Assembly: GCA_947477745.1 (NCBI GenBank) | Contig: CANJUF010000001.1 | Coordinates: 62,001 to 126,000, forward strand | Direction: 5' to 3' | DNA length: 64,000 nucleotides | Source of the DNA: Sphingomonadaceae bacterium | GTDB taxonomy: Bacteria; Pseudomonadota; Alphaproteobacteria; Sphingomonadales; Sphingomonadaceae | Shown here: in pieces, positions 9,146 through 17,033 of the stretch | Layout of the letters: each line of letters begins with the position of its first letter | How positions within the stretch are numbered: position 1 is the first letter of the stretch | Notes under the pieces: model-generated | Told to the model about the DNA's origin: nothing | Seen by the model: the letters and a program-made list of their open reading frames with translations, nothing else | Database searches by the model: none | Position numbers and translations under genes: made by a program

Positions 9146-9868
9146 TCAAGCCTCCTCCTGGACTATCGTCTGCACGCCGGTGCCCGAAAGCACCTTGGCG
9201 AGGTTGCCCCGCTCGCGGATCGAGAACACCACGATGGGAATGGCATTGTCGCGGCACAAGGCGACCGCGCTTGCGTCCATCACCTTGAGATTACCGGCGA
9301 GCACCGTGTCGTAATCGACTGTATCGTAACGCTTCGCCTGCGGATTTTTCTTCGGATCGCTGTCGTAGACGCCGTCGACGCTGGTGCCCTTGAACAGGGC
9401 GTCGCAGCGCATTTCCGCAGCGCGCAGCGCCGCACCCGAATCGGTGGTGAAATAGGGCGCGCCGACACCGGCCGCGAAGATCACGATGCGGCCCTTCTCC
9501 AGATGCCGCTCGGCACGGCGGCGGATCACCGGCTCGCACACCTTGTCCATCTCGATCGCCGATTGCACGCGGGTGGGAACGCCAAGCTGTTCGAGCGCGC
9601 TTTGCATCGCCAGCGCGTTCATCACCGTGGCGAGCATGCCCATGTAGTCGGCCTGAGCGCGGTCCATGCCCTTGGCCGCGCCGGCCATGCCGCGAAAGAT
9701 GTTGCCGCCGCCGATCACGAGGCAGATTTCGAGGCCGGTATCCTTGGCTGCCTTCACTTCCCTGGCCAGCTCGGTGACGAATTCGGGATCGATGCCATAG
9801 TCCTGCGCGCCCATCAGGACCTCGCCCGAGAGCTTCAGGAGGACGCGTTTCATCTCTGGCAGGCTCAT
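9146..9868 (-). CDS. pyrH: UMP kinase
   Basis: A 240-residue amino-acid-kinase-fold UMP kinase (UMP plus ATP to UDP) with the N-terminal [14 protein letters not shown], the glycine loop [12 protein letters not shown] and [12 protein letters not shown] typical of bacterial PyrH. The start was set at ATG 9868 (MSLPEMKRV), which gives a length close to the 241-residue E. coli protein; ATG 9853 is an alternative and the frame also opens to 9907. No strong ribosome site is visible. In most relatives pyrH follows tsf directly; here about 3 kb of other genes intervene. Confidence 0.95.
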   Translation of the reverse strand: MSLPEMKRVLLKLSGEVLMGAQDYGIDPEFVTELAREVKAAKDTGLEICLVIGGGNIFRGMAGAAKGMDRAQADYMGMLATVMNALAMQSALEQLGVPTRVQSAIEMDKVCEPVIRRRAERHLEKGRIVIFAAGVGAPYFTTDSGAALRAAEMRCDALFKGTSVDGVYDSDPKKNPQAKRYDTVDYDTVLAGNLKVMDASAVALCRDNAIPIVVFSIRERGNLAKVLSGTGVQTIVQEEA

Positions 9869-10016
9869 GAAAGGGGCGGTCCCGGCGCGTTTGTGGAGGC
9901 CACGCATTAGAAGCGCGAAGTTCGAATGCCAAGCGCCCAGTTGGAATTGCGTCGCGGGCAGACACCGCTACAACCGCGCCATGCCGGACGCACGATCCGG
10001 TCCGCTAGGAGGGACC

Positions 10017-10766
10017 ATGCGCAGACTCGAAGGACAAGCCGTTTTCGTTGCGGGAGGCGCAGGGCGGCTCGGCACCGCGGCATGCCGAAGGCTGGCAAGC
10101 GAAGGCGCGCGCGTGTTCGTCACCGACATCGACGAGGCGGCCGCCTCGGCTGTCGCGAAGGGCATTGTCGAGGCCGGGGGTGAGGCGCATGCCATGTACC
10201 TCGATCTCGCCGATCACGATTCCATCGATGCCGCCTTCACCGAAGCGGAAAAGCGGCTGGGGCCGATCCTGCGCATGCACGGCAACGGCGCGGCACTCAA
10301 GCTGATGTACGAGCGCGATCTTGGCGCGCTCGATATCGACATCGAGGCATGGGAGCTGACCCTGCGCACCAACCTCACCGGGCACCTTGCCTGCGTGAAG
10401 CGCGCCCTGCCCGCGATGATCGAGGCAGGCGACGGGGCCATCGTGCTGACCAGTTCGGGCGCGGCCCACGCCGCGGAACCGATCCGCGTCGCCTATGCGG
10501 TGTCCAAGGCGGGGATAAACCAGCTGGTGCGCCATCTGGCGGCCACTTGGGGCAAGGCGGGAATTCGCTGCAACGCGGTCGCGCCCGGCGCGATCCTGCC
10601 GGAGGATTTTCCGCAGATGGACCTGTACAAGATGGCGATGAAAAGCCCGCGGGTTGGCACCGGCGATGACATCGCGGCGATGGTCGCGATGCTGATGTCT
10701 AGCGACGGCGAGTGGATCAACGGGCAGATCATCTCGGTCGACGCGGGGATGTCGATGCGGAGTTAG
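10017..10766 (+). CDS. SDR-family oxidoreductase
   Basis: A 249-residue short-chain dehydrogenase with the NAD(P)-binding glycine motif AGGAGRLG (residues 12-19), the catalytic Ser at about 146, Y160 and K164 (YAVSK), and a C-terminal DGEWINGQIISVDAG typical of classical SDRs. The usual NNAG motif is replaced by HGNGA (88-92). The ATG is preceded by a strong AGGAGGG at 10007-10013. It is divergent from pyrH and lies in the segment that separates pyrH from tsf. Substrate unknown. Confidence 0.85.
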   Translation: MRRLEGQAVFVAGGAGRLGTAACRRLASEGARVFVTDIDEAAASAVAKGIVEAGGEAHAMYLDLADHDSIDAAFTEAEKRLGPILRMHGNGAALKLMYERDLGALDIDIEAWELTLRTNLTGHLACVKRALPAMIEAGDGAIVLTSSGAAHAAEPIRVAYAVSKAGINQLVRHLAATWGKAGIRCNAVAPGAILPEDFPQMDLYKMAMKSPRVGTGDDIAAMVAMLMSSDGEWINGQIISVDAGMSMRS

Positions 10767-10768
10767 GT

Positions 10769-10912
10769 TCAGCGCGGGCTGGTCGGCTTGTCCGGCTTAC
10801 CTTCGATCTCGGCGAGCATGGCCTTGGCCCGCTCGGTCCCCTCGCTGGGATGAGGATAATAGGCGAGCGGTTTGAGGTTGTAGCGCGCGGCCCCATAGCG
10901 GCCTTCGCGCAT
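10769..10912 (-). pseudogene. C-terminal remnant of a TPR-like protein
   Basis: Reading the minus strand from 10912 gives MREGRYGAARYNLKPLAYYP and ends in GKPDKPTSPR then TGA. The composition and the 'GRY.AARYNLKPLAY.P' pattern look like the last helix pair of a tetratricopeptide-type protein, not random sequence. The frame is closed 13 nt further upstream by a stop inside a palindromic repeat (10921-10938), so only about 48 residues survive. It is either a truncated gene or a tiny intact one; truncation is favoured. Identification rests on pattern recognition only. Confidence 0.45.
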
Positions 10913-10920
10913 TTGCCGGC

Positions 10921-10938
10921 CCCCGGCCTACGCCGGGG
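10921..10938. repeat. REP-like GC palindrome
   Basis: Perfect inverted repeat CCCCGGC (10921-10927), 4-nt loop, GCCGGGG (10932-10938). Palindromes of this form are common, dispersed intergenic elements in sphingomonad genomes. It abuts the truncated end of the TPR-like remnant. Confidence 0.6.
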
Positions 10939-11467
10939 TGACGAAGCAGCGATCCCGCCGCAGCAAAAAACCATTTTCCTACAGACCAACTGTTTGCATA
11001 TACCCCCGCGTCCGCTGCGGCTGCAGGCGCGTCGGACGGCCATCTCGCGGCGGGCGCTTCGGCCTTCGCGCGCGGGAAACGACCGGCGCGGGCGTCCCGG
11101 CAGGCAAGCCGAACGTTCGCAAAGGCTGACCACCACGATATGGCTCCGTTCCGTCGCATCTCTAGCTGGAGCGGGAGCCCTCGGCCGGTGGCATCAAATC
11201 TCGACGCGACTTCTTACTCACGTAACCTACCCAAAGCGTCGTCGAGTCCGGGCAAGAAATGCGGCAACCCCGCGCCGGTCGTTCGTCCTTGGCAACCCCG
11301 GCAGCCCATTGGCTGGCCGGGCCGTCTTTGTGGTCGCATCGTGGTCGCGAAAAAGCCGGTTCCCCAATTTTTCGCTCGATGCTTTCGCGGCGCATCCCTT
11401 CCTATTAAGCCCCGGCCTCACCCCCGCTCGCAGGTCACTGGCACCGCAGGCCGCCTGTCGCTTAGGT
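10939..11467. other. Non-coding stretch, nothing recognised
   Basis: About 530 bases with no reading frame resembling a known protein on either strand and no tRNA-like, tmRNA-like or RNase P-like conserved core that I could find. Composition is uneven, with AT-richer patches near 10965-10995 and 11200-11240. It may be a decayed gene region belonging with the remnant at 10769-10912. Confidence 0.5.
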
Positions 11468-12817
11468 TCAATTAAGCACGGGCTCCGGACCTTCTCCCTC
11501 GGCAAGCTGGCGCGCGACGCTTGCTGTCACAACCTCGCCGCCGGGATAGCGCACCACGATCATAAGCAGCAGCGCGAGCGCATGCCACGTCACCACCGCC
11601 ACGAACACCACCGGCAATCCGCCGAGCGCGGAGCTGGCGCCAAGCACCCACGCGCCCATGGTGATCCCGAAGTTCGAGATCGCCATGTAGATGGTGAACT
11701 GCGTCGCCGCGACGCGCGGGTCGCACAACCGCATCGAAATCGGCTGCGACACCACGGTGATCAGCGTATCGAGGACCAGCCAGCCGAACACGAAGCCGCG
11801 GTAGACCAGCAAGTCACTCCACAGCGAGGTCAAGGCGATCATCGTGCCGTTGAGGGCCAGGAACGCTATCAGAACGGCAATGCTGGCCTTCCTTGCGCCA
11901 AACCGGTCGCCGATCCAGCCGCCCAGCGTCAGCCCGGCGATCCCGGCGGCGATCTGGCCTGCCCCGACCAGCCCGGTTACCTGAGCCTCGCTCCAGCCCA
12001 GTTCGCCCGCGCCAATCAGCGGAGTCGCGCCGGTGAGCACGCCGTAGTGAAAGCCCGTAGCAAGTTGCACCGGAATCCACAGGAGGCTGGCTGGTGCAAT
12101 CAGCGAGCGGCACGTGGTAGTGATGATCGGCCACCAGGCGCCGACATGGACCCGGGCATTGCGCGGATGAACCCTGCCCGCAGACCAGGGCAAGCGCCCC
12201 TCGCCCGGCCGCTCGCGCAGCCAGACCACGTAAAGCGTTATCAGCCCGACGAAGCCGGCCGAAATCAGGTAAGCCGCCGCCGGCCCCAGCCTTGCCATTG
12301 CCATCCCGGTGAACGATGTGGCCAGCGCCGCGCCGATCGCCTGGCCGCCGAACATCATGCCGCTGCCGCGCGCGCGCTCGTCCTCCTCCATGATGTCGAC
12401 CGCGAGGCCATCGACGGCAACGTCCTGGAACGTGGTCGCCATGTTGACGAGAAAGCCGATTGCGGCGAGCAGGGCGATGTCATCGTGCTTCGGCCCGACG
12501 AGCGCGGCCAGCCCCATGAGGAGGATCATCATCATCTGCGCGCCGATGATCCACACGCGCCTGCGCCCCATCGGCAGGAAGGTGTAGCGGTCCATGATGA
12601 AGCCGTTCACCAGTTTCAGGGTCCAGGGCAGCGCGGTCAGTCCCAGCACGTAGCCGACATCGGCTGCGCTCGCGCCCTGAGCCGCCATCCAGGCGGGAAT
12701 CGCGAACCAGAACAGGCCGATCGGAACGCCCTGGGCCACGTAGAGGATGAACAGCGTGAACAGCCGGAGCCGCCGACTTTCGGCGAGGATCCAGCCCGCG
12801 CCCGGTTCATGCCCCAT
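11468..12817 (-). CDS. MFS transporter, AmpG-like
   Basis: A 449-residue protein with about 12 predicted transmembrane helices. The first half carries the segment FQDVAVDGLAVDI, characteristic of the AmpG/AmpG-like MFS branch (muropeptide or related solute uptake), and the loop DRYTFLPMGRRR matches the MFS loop 2-3 pattern. A second loop GGWIGDRFGARK lies between helices 8 and 9. Substrate cannot be fixed from sequence; anhydromuropeptide transport is a family-based possibility. It lies between pyrH and tsf on the same strand, separated from tsf by a hairpin terminator. Confidence 0.8.
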   Translation of the reverse strand: MGHEPGAGWILAESRRLRLFTLFILYVAQGVPIGLFWFAIPAWMAAQGASAADVGYVLGLTALPWTLKLVNGFIMDRYTFLPMGRRRVWIIGAQMMMILLMGLAALVGPKHDDIALLAAIGFLVNMATTFQDVAVDGLAVDIMEEDERARGSGMMFGGQAIGAALATSFTGMAMARLGPAAAYLISAGFVGLITLYVVWLRERPGEGRLPWSAGRVHPRNARVHVGAWWPIITTTCRSLIAPASLLWIPVQLATGFHYGVLTGATPLIGAGELGWSEAQVTGLVGAGQIAAGIAGLTLGGWIGDRFGARKASIAVLIAFLALNGTMIALTSLWSDLLVYRGFVFGWLVLDTLITVVSQPISMRLCDPRVAATQFTIYMAISNFGITMGAWVLGASSALGGLPVVFVAVVTWHALALLLMIVVRYPGGEVVTASVARQLAEGEGPEPVLN

Positions 12818-12917
12818 TCTTTCGCCCCTGTTTGCTGCCTGCCCGCCGGCAGCGTGTCAGCAAATGCGCGAATAGGGAAACGATTGCTGCATGCCGCGAA
12901 TGCACGCCGCCAAAGGA

Positions 12918-12948
12918 AAGGGCCGGAAGGCTGATGCCCCCGGCCCTT
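12918..12948 (-). terminator. Putative terminator after tsf
   Basis: A 9-bp inverted repeat (AAGGGCCGG 12918-12926 with CCGGCCCTT 12940-12948, 13-nt loop) lies 29 nt past the tsf stop codon. On the minus strand it is followed by a short mixed TTTCCTTT tract, so it is a moderate candidate for ending the rpsB-tsf transcript. Confidence 0.6.
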
Positions 12949-12976
12949 GCTTATCCTTATGGGTAGTCGCTGTCGA

Positions 12977-13924
12977 TCAGCCAGCGACGGCAGCCGCAAC
13001 CTCGGCGGCGAAATCGCTTGCTTCCTTCTCGATGCCTTCGCCGAGCTGGAAGCGGACATAGTCCTTGAGCACGACCTTGGCGCCCACATCCTTGCCCGCC
13101 TGCTCGACCACCTGGGCGATCGGCGTCTTGTTATCCATGACGAACACCTGGCTGAGCAGGGCGTTCTCCTTGGCGAACTTGGCGACCGCGCCGTCGACCA
13201 TCTTGGCCTGGACCTCGGCGGGCTTGCCGCTTTCGGCAGCCTTTTCGGCAGCGACCTTGCGCTCGCGCTCGATCAGCTCGGGATCGAGATCCTCGGCGGT
13301 CAGCGCCATCGGGAAAGCTGCGGCGATGTGCATCGCGATCTGCTTGCCGAGATCTTCCAGCTTGCCCATGTCGCCAGCGCCGCCTTCGCTCTCGAGCGCG
13401 ACGAGCACGCCGATCTTGCCGAGGTTCGGCGCGGCGGCATTGTGCACATAAGGCACGATCACGCCGCCGGAGACCGTCACGGTCTTCATCCGGCGGATCT
13501 GCTGGTTCTCGCCGATGGTGGCGACATTGTTGGTGAGCACTTCGCCCACGGTGCCGCCCGCCGGATAGGCCGCAGCCTTCAGCGCCTCGACGTCGTCAGA
13601 AGCCGCACCAAGCGCGACCTGCGTGGTGTTGCGCACGAAGTCCTGGAATTGGTCGTTCTTGGCGACGAAGTCGGTCTCGGAATTGACCTCGACGGCAACC
13701 CCGCGCGTGCCCCGATTCCGGTCAGATACAACGGCAACGCCGACCAGGCCCTCGGCAGCGGTGCGGCTCGATTTCTTGGCGGCAGCCGCAAGGCCCTTGA
13801 CGCGCAGCGCATCCTCGGCGGCGGCGAAATCGCCGTCAGTCTCGTCGAGCGCCTTCTTGCAATCCATCATGCCCGCGCCGGTCTTTTCGCGCAGCTTCTT
13901 AACGTCAGCGGCTGTGTAAGCCAT
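12977..13924 (-). CDS. tsf: Translation elongation factor Ts
   Basis: A 315-residue EF-Ts beginning [21 protein letters not shown], with the conserved UBA-like N-terminal domain (MMDCKKAL) and the core motif [10 protein letters not shown] that contacts EF-Tu. It exchanges GDP for GTP on EF-Tu. ATG 13924 was preferred to a GTG two codons upstream because GAAGG lies 9 nt before the ATG. It follows rpsB by about 100 nt and forms the classical rpsB-tsf operon. Confidence 0.97.
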   Translation of the reverse strand: MAYTAADVKKLREKTGAGMMDCKKALDETDGDFAAAEDALRVKGLAAAAKKSSRTAAEGLVGVAVVSDRNRGTRGVAVEVNSETDFVAKNDQFQDFVRNTTQVALGAASDDVEALKAAAYPAGGTVGEVLTNNVATIGENQQIRRMKTVTVSGGVIVPYVHNAAAPNLGKIGVLVALESEGGAGDMGKLEDLGKQIAMHIAAAFPMALTAEDLDPELIERERKVAAEKAAESGKPAEVQAKMVDGAVAKFAKENALLSQVFVMDNKTPIAQVVEQAGKDVGAKVVLKDYVRFQLGEGIEKEASDFAAEVAAAVAG

Positions 13925-13998
13925 GATCACAATCCTTCAATCTGGAAGAGCCCGGCGAGCCACTGGCCCGCCGATGCTTCATTTGGATGACCACAGGG

Positions 13999-14016
13999 GG
14001 GAGCCTTGCGGCTCCC
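13999..14016 (-). other. Hairpin in the rpsB-tsf spacer
   Basis: Perfect 7-bp stem GGGAGCC (13999-14005), TTGC loop, GGCTCCC (14010-14016), just past the rpsB stop. There is no T-run, so it may modulate rpsB versus tsf expression or act as an RNA processing site, as is usual in this intercistronic region. Confidence 0.5.
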
Positions 14017-14025
14017 GGCAGGTCG

Positions 14026-14856
14026 TCAGGCCTGCGCCGCGTCCTCGGCGGGCGCATCGACCGCAGGCATTTCCGCAGCAGGAGCTTCGACGGCGGGAGC
14101 TTCTCCGACCAGAGCGACCTCCTGTTCGGGCTCGTCAAGCGCGCCCATGTCGATGCCGGTGGCGGCCATCTGTTCGCGGCCGCCCTTGGTCGCGGCTTCG
14201 CGAACCGCGTCGCAATAGAGGCGGATCGCGCGGCTGGCATCGTCGTTGCCCGGGATCGGGAAGGCGATGCCGTGCGGATCGACGTTCGAATCGAGGATCG
14301 CGACGACCGGGATGCCAAGCACGTTGGCTTCCTTGATCGCGAGCTCTTCCTTGTTGGCGTCGATGACGAACATCACGTCGGGAATGCCGCCCATGTCGCG
14401 AATGCCGCCCAGCGAAAGCTCGAGCTTGTCGCGCTCGCGGGTGAGCTGGAGCACCTCCTTCTTGGTAAGGCCCGCAGTGTCACCCGAAAGTTGTTCCTCA
14501 AGGTTCTTGAGGCGCTTGATCGACTGGCTGATCGTCTTCCAGTTGGTGAGCATGCCGCCCAGCCAGCGATGGTTGACGAAATGCTGGCCGCAGGCGCGCG
14601 CGGACTGCGCAATCGGCTCCTGCGCCTGGCGCTTGGTGCCGACGAACAGCACCTTGCCGCCGGCCTGAACGGTCGCGGCGATGAATTCGAGCGCGCGCGC
14701 GAACAGCGGCACGGACTGCGACAGGTCGATGATATGAACGCCGTTGCGAGCCCCGAAGATATAAGGCTTCATCCGCGGGTTCCAGCGGTGAGTCTGGTGG
14801 CCGAAGTGCGCGCCGGCCTCAATCAATTGCTGCATGGTGACGACAGGGGCCGCCAT
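14026..14856 (-). CDS. rpsB: 30S ribosomal protein S2
   Basis: A 276-residue S2 beginning [20 protein letters not shown], with the signature [13 protein letters not shown] and the GGMLTNWKT segment. The C-terminal tail (after about residue 235) is Ala/Glu/Pro-rich, a common alphaproteobacterial extension. Two in-frame ATGs are present; the second (14856) has better spacing from AAGGA (7 nt) than the first at 14862, which abuts it. S2 is required for S1 binding to the small subunit. It is the first gene of rpsB-tsf. Confidence 0.97.
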   Translation of the reverse strand: MAAPVVTMQQLIEAGAHFGHQTHRWNPRMKPYIFGARNGVHIIDLSQSVPLFARALEFIAATVQAGGKVLFVGTKRQAQEPIAQSARACGQHFVNHRWLGGMLTNWKTISQSIKRLKNLEEQLSGDTAGLTKKEVLQLTRERDKLELSLGGIRDMGGIPDVMFVIDANKEELAIKEANVLGIPVVAILDSNVDPHGIAFPIPGNDDASRAIRLYCDAVREAATKGGREQMAATGIDMGALDEPEQEVALVGEAPAVEAPAAEMPAVDAPAEDAAQA

Positions 14857-15081
14857 AATCATTTCCTTTCCGGTTAAACCTCCGGGATGCTGGAACCGTG
14901 CGGATCACTACCGCTGCGGCACCGGTATGTCTGTGCATCCCGTGTGGATTTGCCAAGCGCGCCGCCGCCGAAATGACGTTGCCGGGCTTAGCGGGAGGGC
15001 CCTTAGCGCCAAAGCGGCCGCGAATCCAGCCTCAAATCGCTCGATGCCGGTTCGGATGGCTTTGCCGATGAAAAAACGGGC

Positions 15082-15134
15082 TTGACACCTTGGAACAAAT
15101 AAAGAACAAAGGGTGTCTGGAACGTTTGTAGAAC
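15082..15134 (+). promoter_or_regulatory. Double LexA (SOS) box over a promoter
   Basis: Two copies of the alphaproteobacterial LexA site GAAC-N7-GAAC: 15093-15107 and 15120-15134, 27 bp apart start to start. A consensus -35 element TTGACA sits at 15082-15087, immediately before the first box, and the boxes cover where the -10 element and transcription start should lie. LexA bound here would block transcription toward the small gene at 15207. Sequence match is direct; regulation is inferred from the known LexA consensus of this class. Confidence 0.75.
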
Positions 15135-15143
15135 AACTCTCGG

Positions 15144-15152
15144 TTTTCCACA
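15144..15152 (+). promoter_or_regulatory. DnaA-box-like 9-mer
   Basis: TTTTCCACA differs from the DnaA consensus TTATCCACA at one position. It lies in a leader rich in TCCACA/TGTGCACA words (15144-15175) between the SOS boxes and the small gene. A single degenerate box is weak evidence for DnaA binding. Confidence 0.25.
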
Positions 15153-15206
15153 AGTGGTCCACAGCCTGTGCACAGCTTGCCAGGCTCAAGGATTGGAGAC
15201 GCGGCA

Positions 15207-15461
15207 ATGACGATGACCCTTCTGATCGCAGCACTGTTCGCCGCCGGCGCGGGCTTTGCGGTTGCAACCATCTCGGCCACGCTGCGGGCATATTGGCCCG
15301 CAGTGTGCGCGCTGCGCCAAGCGGCCAATTATCTTCCCGAGGAAAACGAACTGCGCGTCACAACGATCAGCCTTGAGGTCACGCGCGCGGCGCAGGTGCT
15401 ACGCGGCGAATTCAGGCGTCCGGACCTGGCGGCATCTGGCGCGCTGCGCGCCGCCGCTTGA
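15207..15461 (+). CDS. Small single-pass membrane protein, probably SOS-induced
   Basis: An 84-residue protein (MTMTLLIAALFAAGAGFAVA...) with one N-terminal transmembrane helix at about residues 4-26 and a soluble, charged remainder. No domain was recognised. ATG 15207 has GGAG at 15194-15197. The upstream region carries two LexA boxes, so it is a candidate DNA-damage-induced inner-membrane protein, by analogy with small SOS-induced division inhibitors such as Caulobacter SidA; that functional comparison is a hypothesis only, since there is no visible sequence likeness. Its last 50 nt overlap the end of the convergent pssA gene. Confidence 0.7.
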   Translation: MTMTLLIAALFAAGAGFAVATISATLRAYWPAVCALRQAANYLPEENELRVTTISLEVTRAAQVLRGEFRRPDLAASGALRAAA

Positions 15462-16215
15462 CGCGGGCATAGGCAATCATGCCCACCGGGATCAGCGTGA
15501 GATAGATCGCGCAGATCGCGATCAGCGCCAGCCACGGCTCGGTCAGCAACGCGGCGACCAGCAGCCCTGCCACGCCGATCATTCCCAGCCGCAGGCTGCG
15601 GCGGGGTCGCAGCTTGGCCCAGCTCAGCGTCGGCAGGCTCGAAATCGCCAAGAAGGCAATCGCGACCAGCCACGGTCCGACCAGTCGCGGGTCGGAAAAC
15701 TCCGGCCGCTCGGTCACGAATGAAAGATACATCGGCAGGAACGCCAGACCAGCGCCGACCGGCGCGGGTACGCCGGTGAGGAAACCGGCCTGCTTGCGCG
15801 GTTCTTCCGGCAAGTCGATGCGCGCATTGTAGCGTGCCAGCCGCAGCGCCATGCACACGGCGAAAGCCAGTGCGGCGAACCAGCCGAAGCGGGGTACGTC
15901 CTGCAAAGACCACATGAACAGCACCAGAGCTGGGGCCACGCCGAACGAAACGTTGTCCGCCAGGCTGTCGAGCTCTGCGCCGAAGTGTGACTGCGCCTTT
16001 AGCAGCCGCGCGATCCGCCCGTCGATGCCGTCAAGCACGCCGGCAATGATGACAGCGGCCACCGCCATGCGGAAATCGCCGGTGATGGCGAAGCGGATGC
16101 CGGTAAGGCCCGCGCAAAGCGCCGCAGCGGTGATCGCATTGGGCACCAGCGCGCGCAGCGTCAGCCCCTTGGGAACGCCTCTGCGCAAACCGCGCGGGGG
16201 CACTTCGCCGGTCAC
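15412..16215 (-). CDS. pssA: CDP-diacylglycerol-serine O-phosphatidyltransferase
   Basis: A 267-residue multi-pass membrane enzyme with the complete CDP-alcohol phosphatidyltransferase signature DGxxAR(x8)GxxxDxxxD: D65, G66, A69, R70, G79, D83 and D87. It makes phosphatidylserine from CDP-diacylglycerol (made by CdsA) and serine. Its start overlaps the psd stop by 4 nt (ATGA), giving the psd-pssA operon that makes phosphatidylethanolamine. The 3' end overlaps the convergent small gene by 50 nt. Confidence 0.95.
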   Translation of the reverse strand: MTGEVPPRGLRRGVPKGLTLRALVPNAITAAALCAGLTGIRFAITGDFRMAVAAVIIAGVLDGIDGRIARLLKAQSHFGAELDSLADNVSFGVAPALVLFMWSLQDVPRFGWFAALAFAVCMALRLARYNARIDLPEEPRKQAGFLTGVPAPVGAGLAFLPMYLSFVTERPEFSDPRLVGPWLVAIAFLAISSLPTLSWAKLRPRRSLRLGMIGVAGLLVAALLTEPWLALIAICAIYLTLIPVGMIAYARVKRRRAARQMPPGPDA

Positions 16216-16961
16216 TGCGCCACGCCTTCGATCGTTTCGTCCAGGCCGATCTGTGCCAGCACTGTCTCGCCCGCAACGACCTTCTGGCCCATCAGCACGC
16301 GCGGCGCGGTGCCCTTGGGCAAGTAGACATCGACCCGGCTGCCAAACCGTATCAGGCCGACGCGCTGCCCGGCGGCGACGATATCACCCGGCTTGACGAA
16401 CGGCACGATCCGCCGCGCCACCAGCCCGGCGATCTGAGTGAAGCAGATCGCTAGCCCGTCGCTGCGCTCGATGAGGATGTGCTGTCGCTCGTTATCTTCG
16501 CTCGCCTTGTCGAGATCGGCATTCACGAACTTGCCGGGAATGTAGATCACCTTGCGCACTGCGCCGCCGATCGGCGCGCGGTTGATGTGCACGTCGAACA
16601 CGCTCATGAAAATGGACACGCGCGTGACCGGATCGCTGGACAGCACGGCCGCGCCGCTGCCGTCATCGAAAGACAGCTCGCGCGGCGGCGGCACCTGCTG
16701 GATCAGTGTCACCAGCCCGTCGGCCGGGGCCACGATGAAACGCTCGTCACGCGGCGTGGTTCGCCGGGGATCGCGGAAGAAGGCGGCGATGCAGATCGTC
16801 AGCAGGCCAAGCGGCCAAGCCAGCGTCTCCCAGGCCAGCAGCGCCGCAATTATGCAGGCGGCTCCGCTAATCGCAGCAAACAGGCGGGCTTCGCGGTGGA
16901 TGGCAGGCCAGGACCACGACACTTCGCCGCGTCCCTTGTTGTCGAGAATGTCTCCGGGCAT
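16212..16961 (-). CDS. psd: Phosphatidylserine decarboxylase, short form
   Basis: A 249-residue pyruvoyl-dependent decarboxylase. The self-cleavage site is the Gly-Ser in [10 protein letters not shown] near residue 205; cleavage creates the pyruvoyl group on the small subunit. One or two hydrophobic segments at about 27-62 anchor it to the inner membrane. The length matches the short Psd form common in alphaproteobacteria (about 230 residues) and not the roughly 320-residue E. coli form. It is coupled to pssA by an ATGA overlap and catalyses the next step, phosphatidylserine to phosphatidylethanolamine. Confidence 0.95.
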   Translation of the reverse strand: MPGDILDNKGRGEVSWSWPAIHREARLFAAISGAACIIAALLAWETLAWPLGLLTICIAAFFRDPRRTTPRDERFIVAPADGLVTLIQQVPPPRELSFDDGSGAAVLSSDPVTRVSIFMSVFDVHINRAPIGGAVRKVIYIPGKFVNADLDKASEDNERQHILIERSDGLAICFTQIAGLVARRIVPFVKPGDIVAAGQRVGLIRFGSRVDVYLPKGTAPRVLMGQKVVAGETVLAQIGLDETIEGVAQ

Positions 16962-17033
16962 CGCCTTTCAATAGGCACTGCAGGCCGCTCCCGCAATGGC
17001 GCGTAACCCGAGCGGCGATTCAGCAGCCCTCGA

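Noticed and set aside
10939..11467. Possible tmRNA or other structural RNA
   Set aside because: Short CTCGACG-type words were seen, but there is no T-arm/CCA acceptor region, tag frame or conserved RNA core that I could identify.
10712..12934. 740-residue plus-strand frame
   Set aside because: It runs antisense to the AmpG-like MFS gene with its His/Arg-rich composition typical of antisense frames in GC-rich DNA, and shows no domain.
15144..15175. Possible replication-origin-like DnaA box cluster
   Set aside because: Only one box with a single mismatch; other TCCACA words do not fit the 9-mer, and there is no AT-rich unwinding region or dnaA/hemE-type context.
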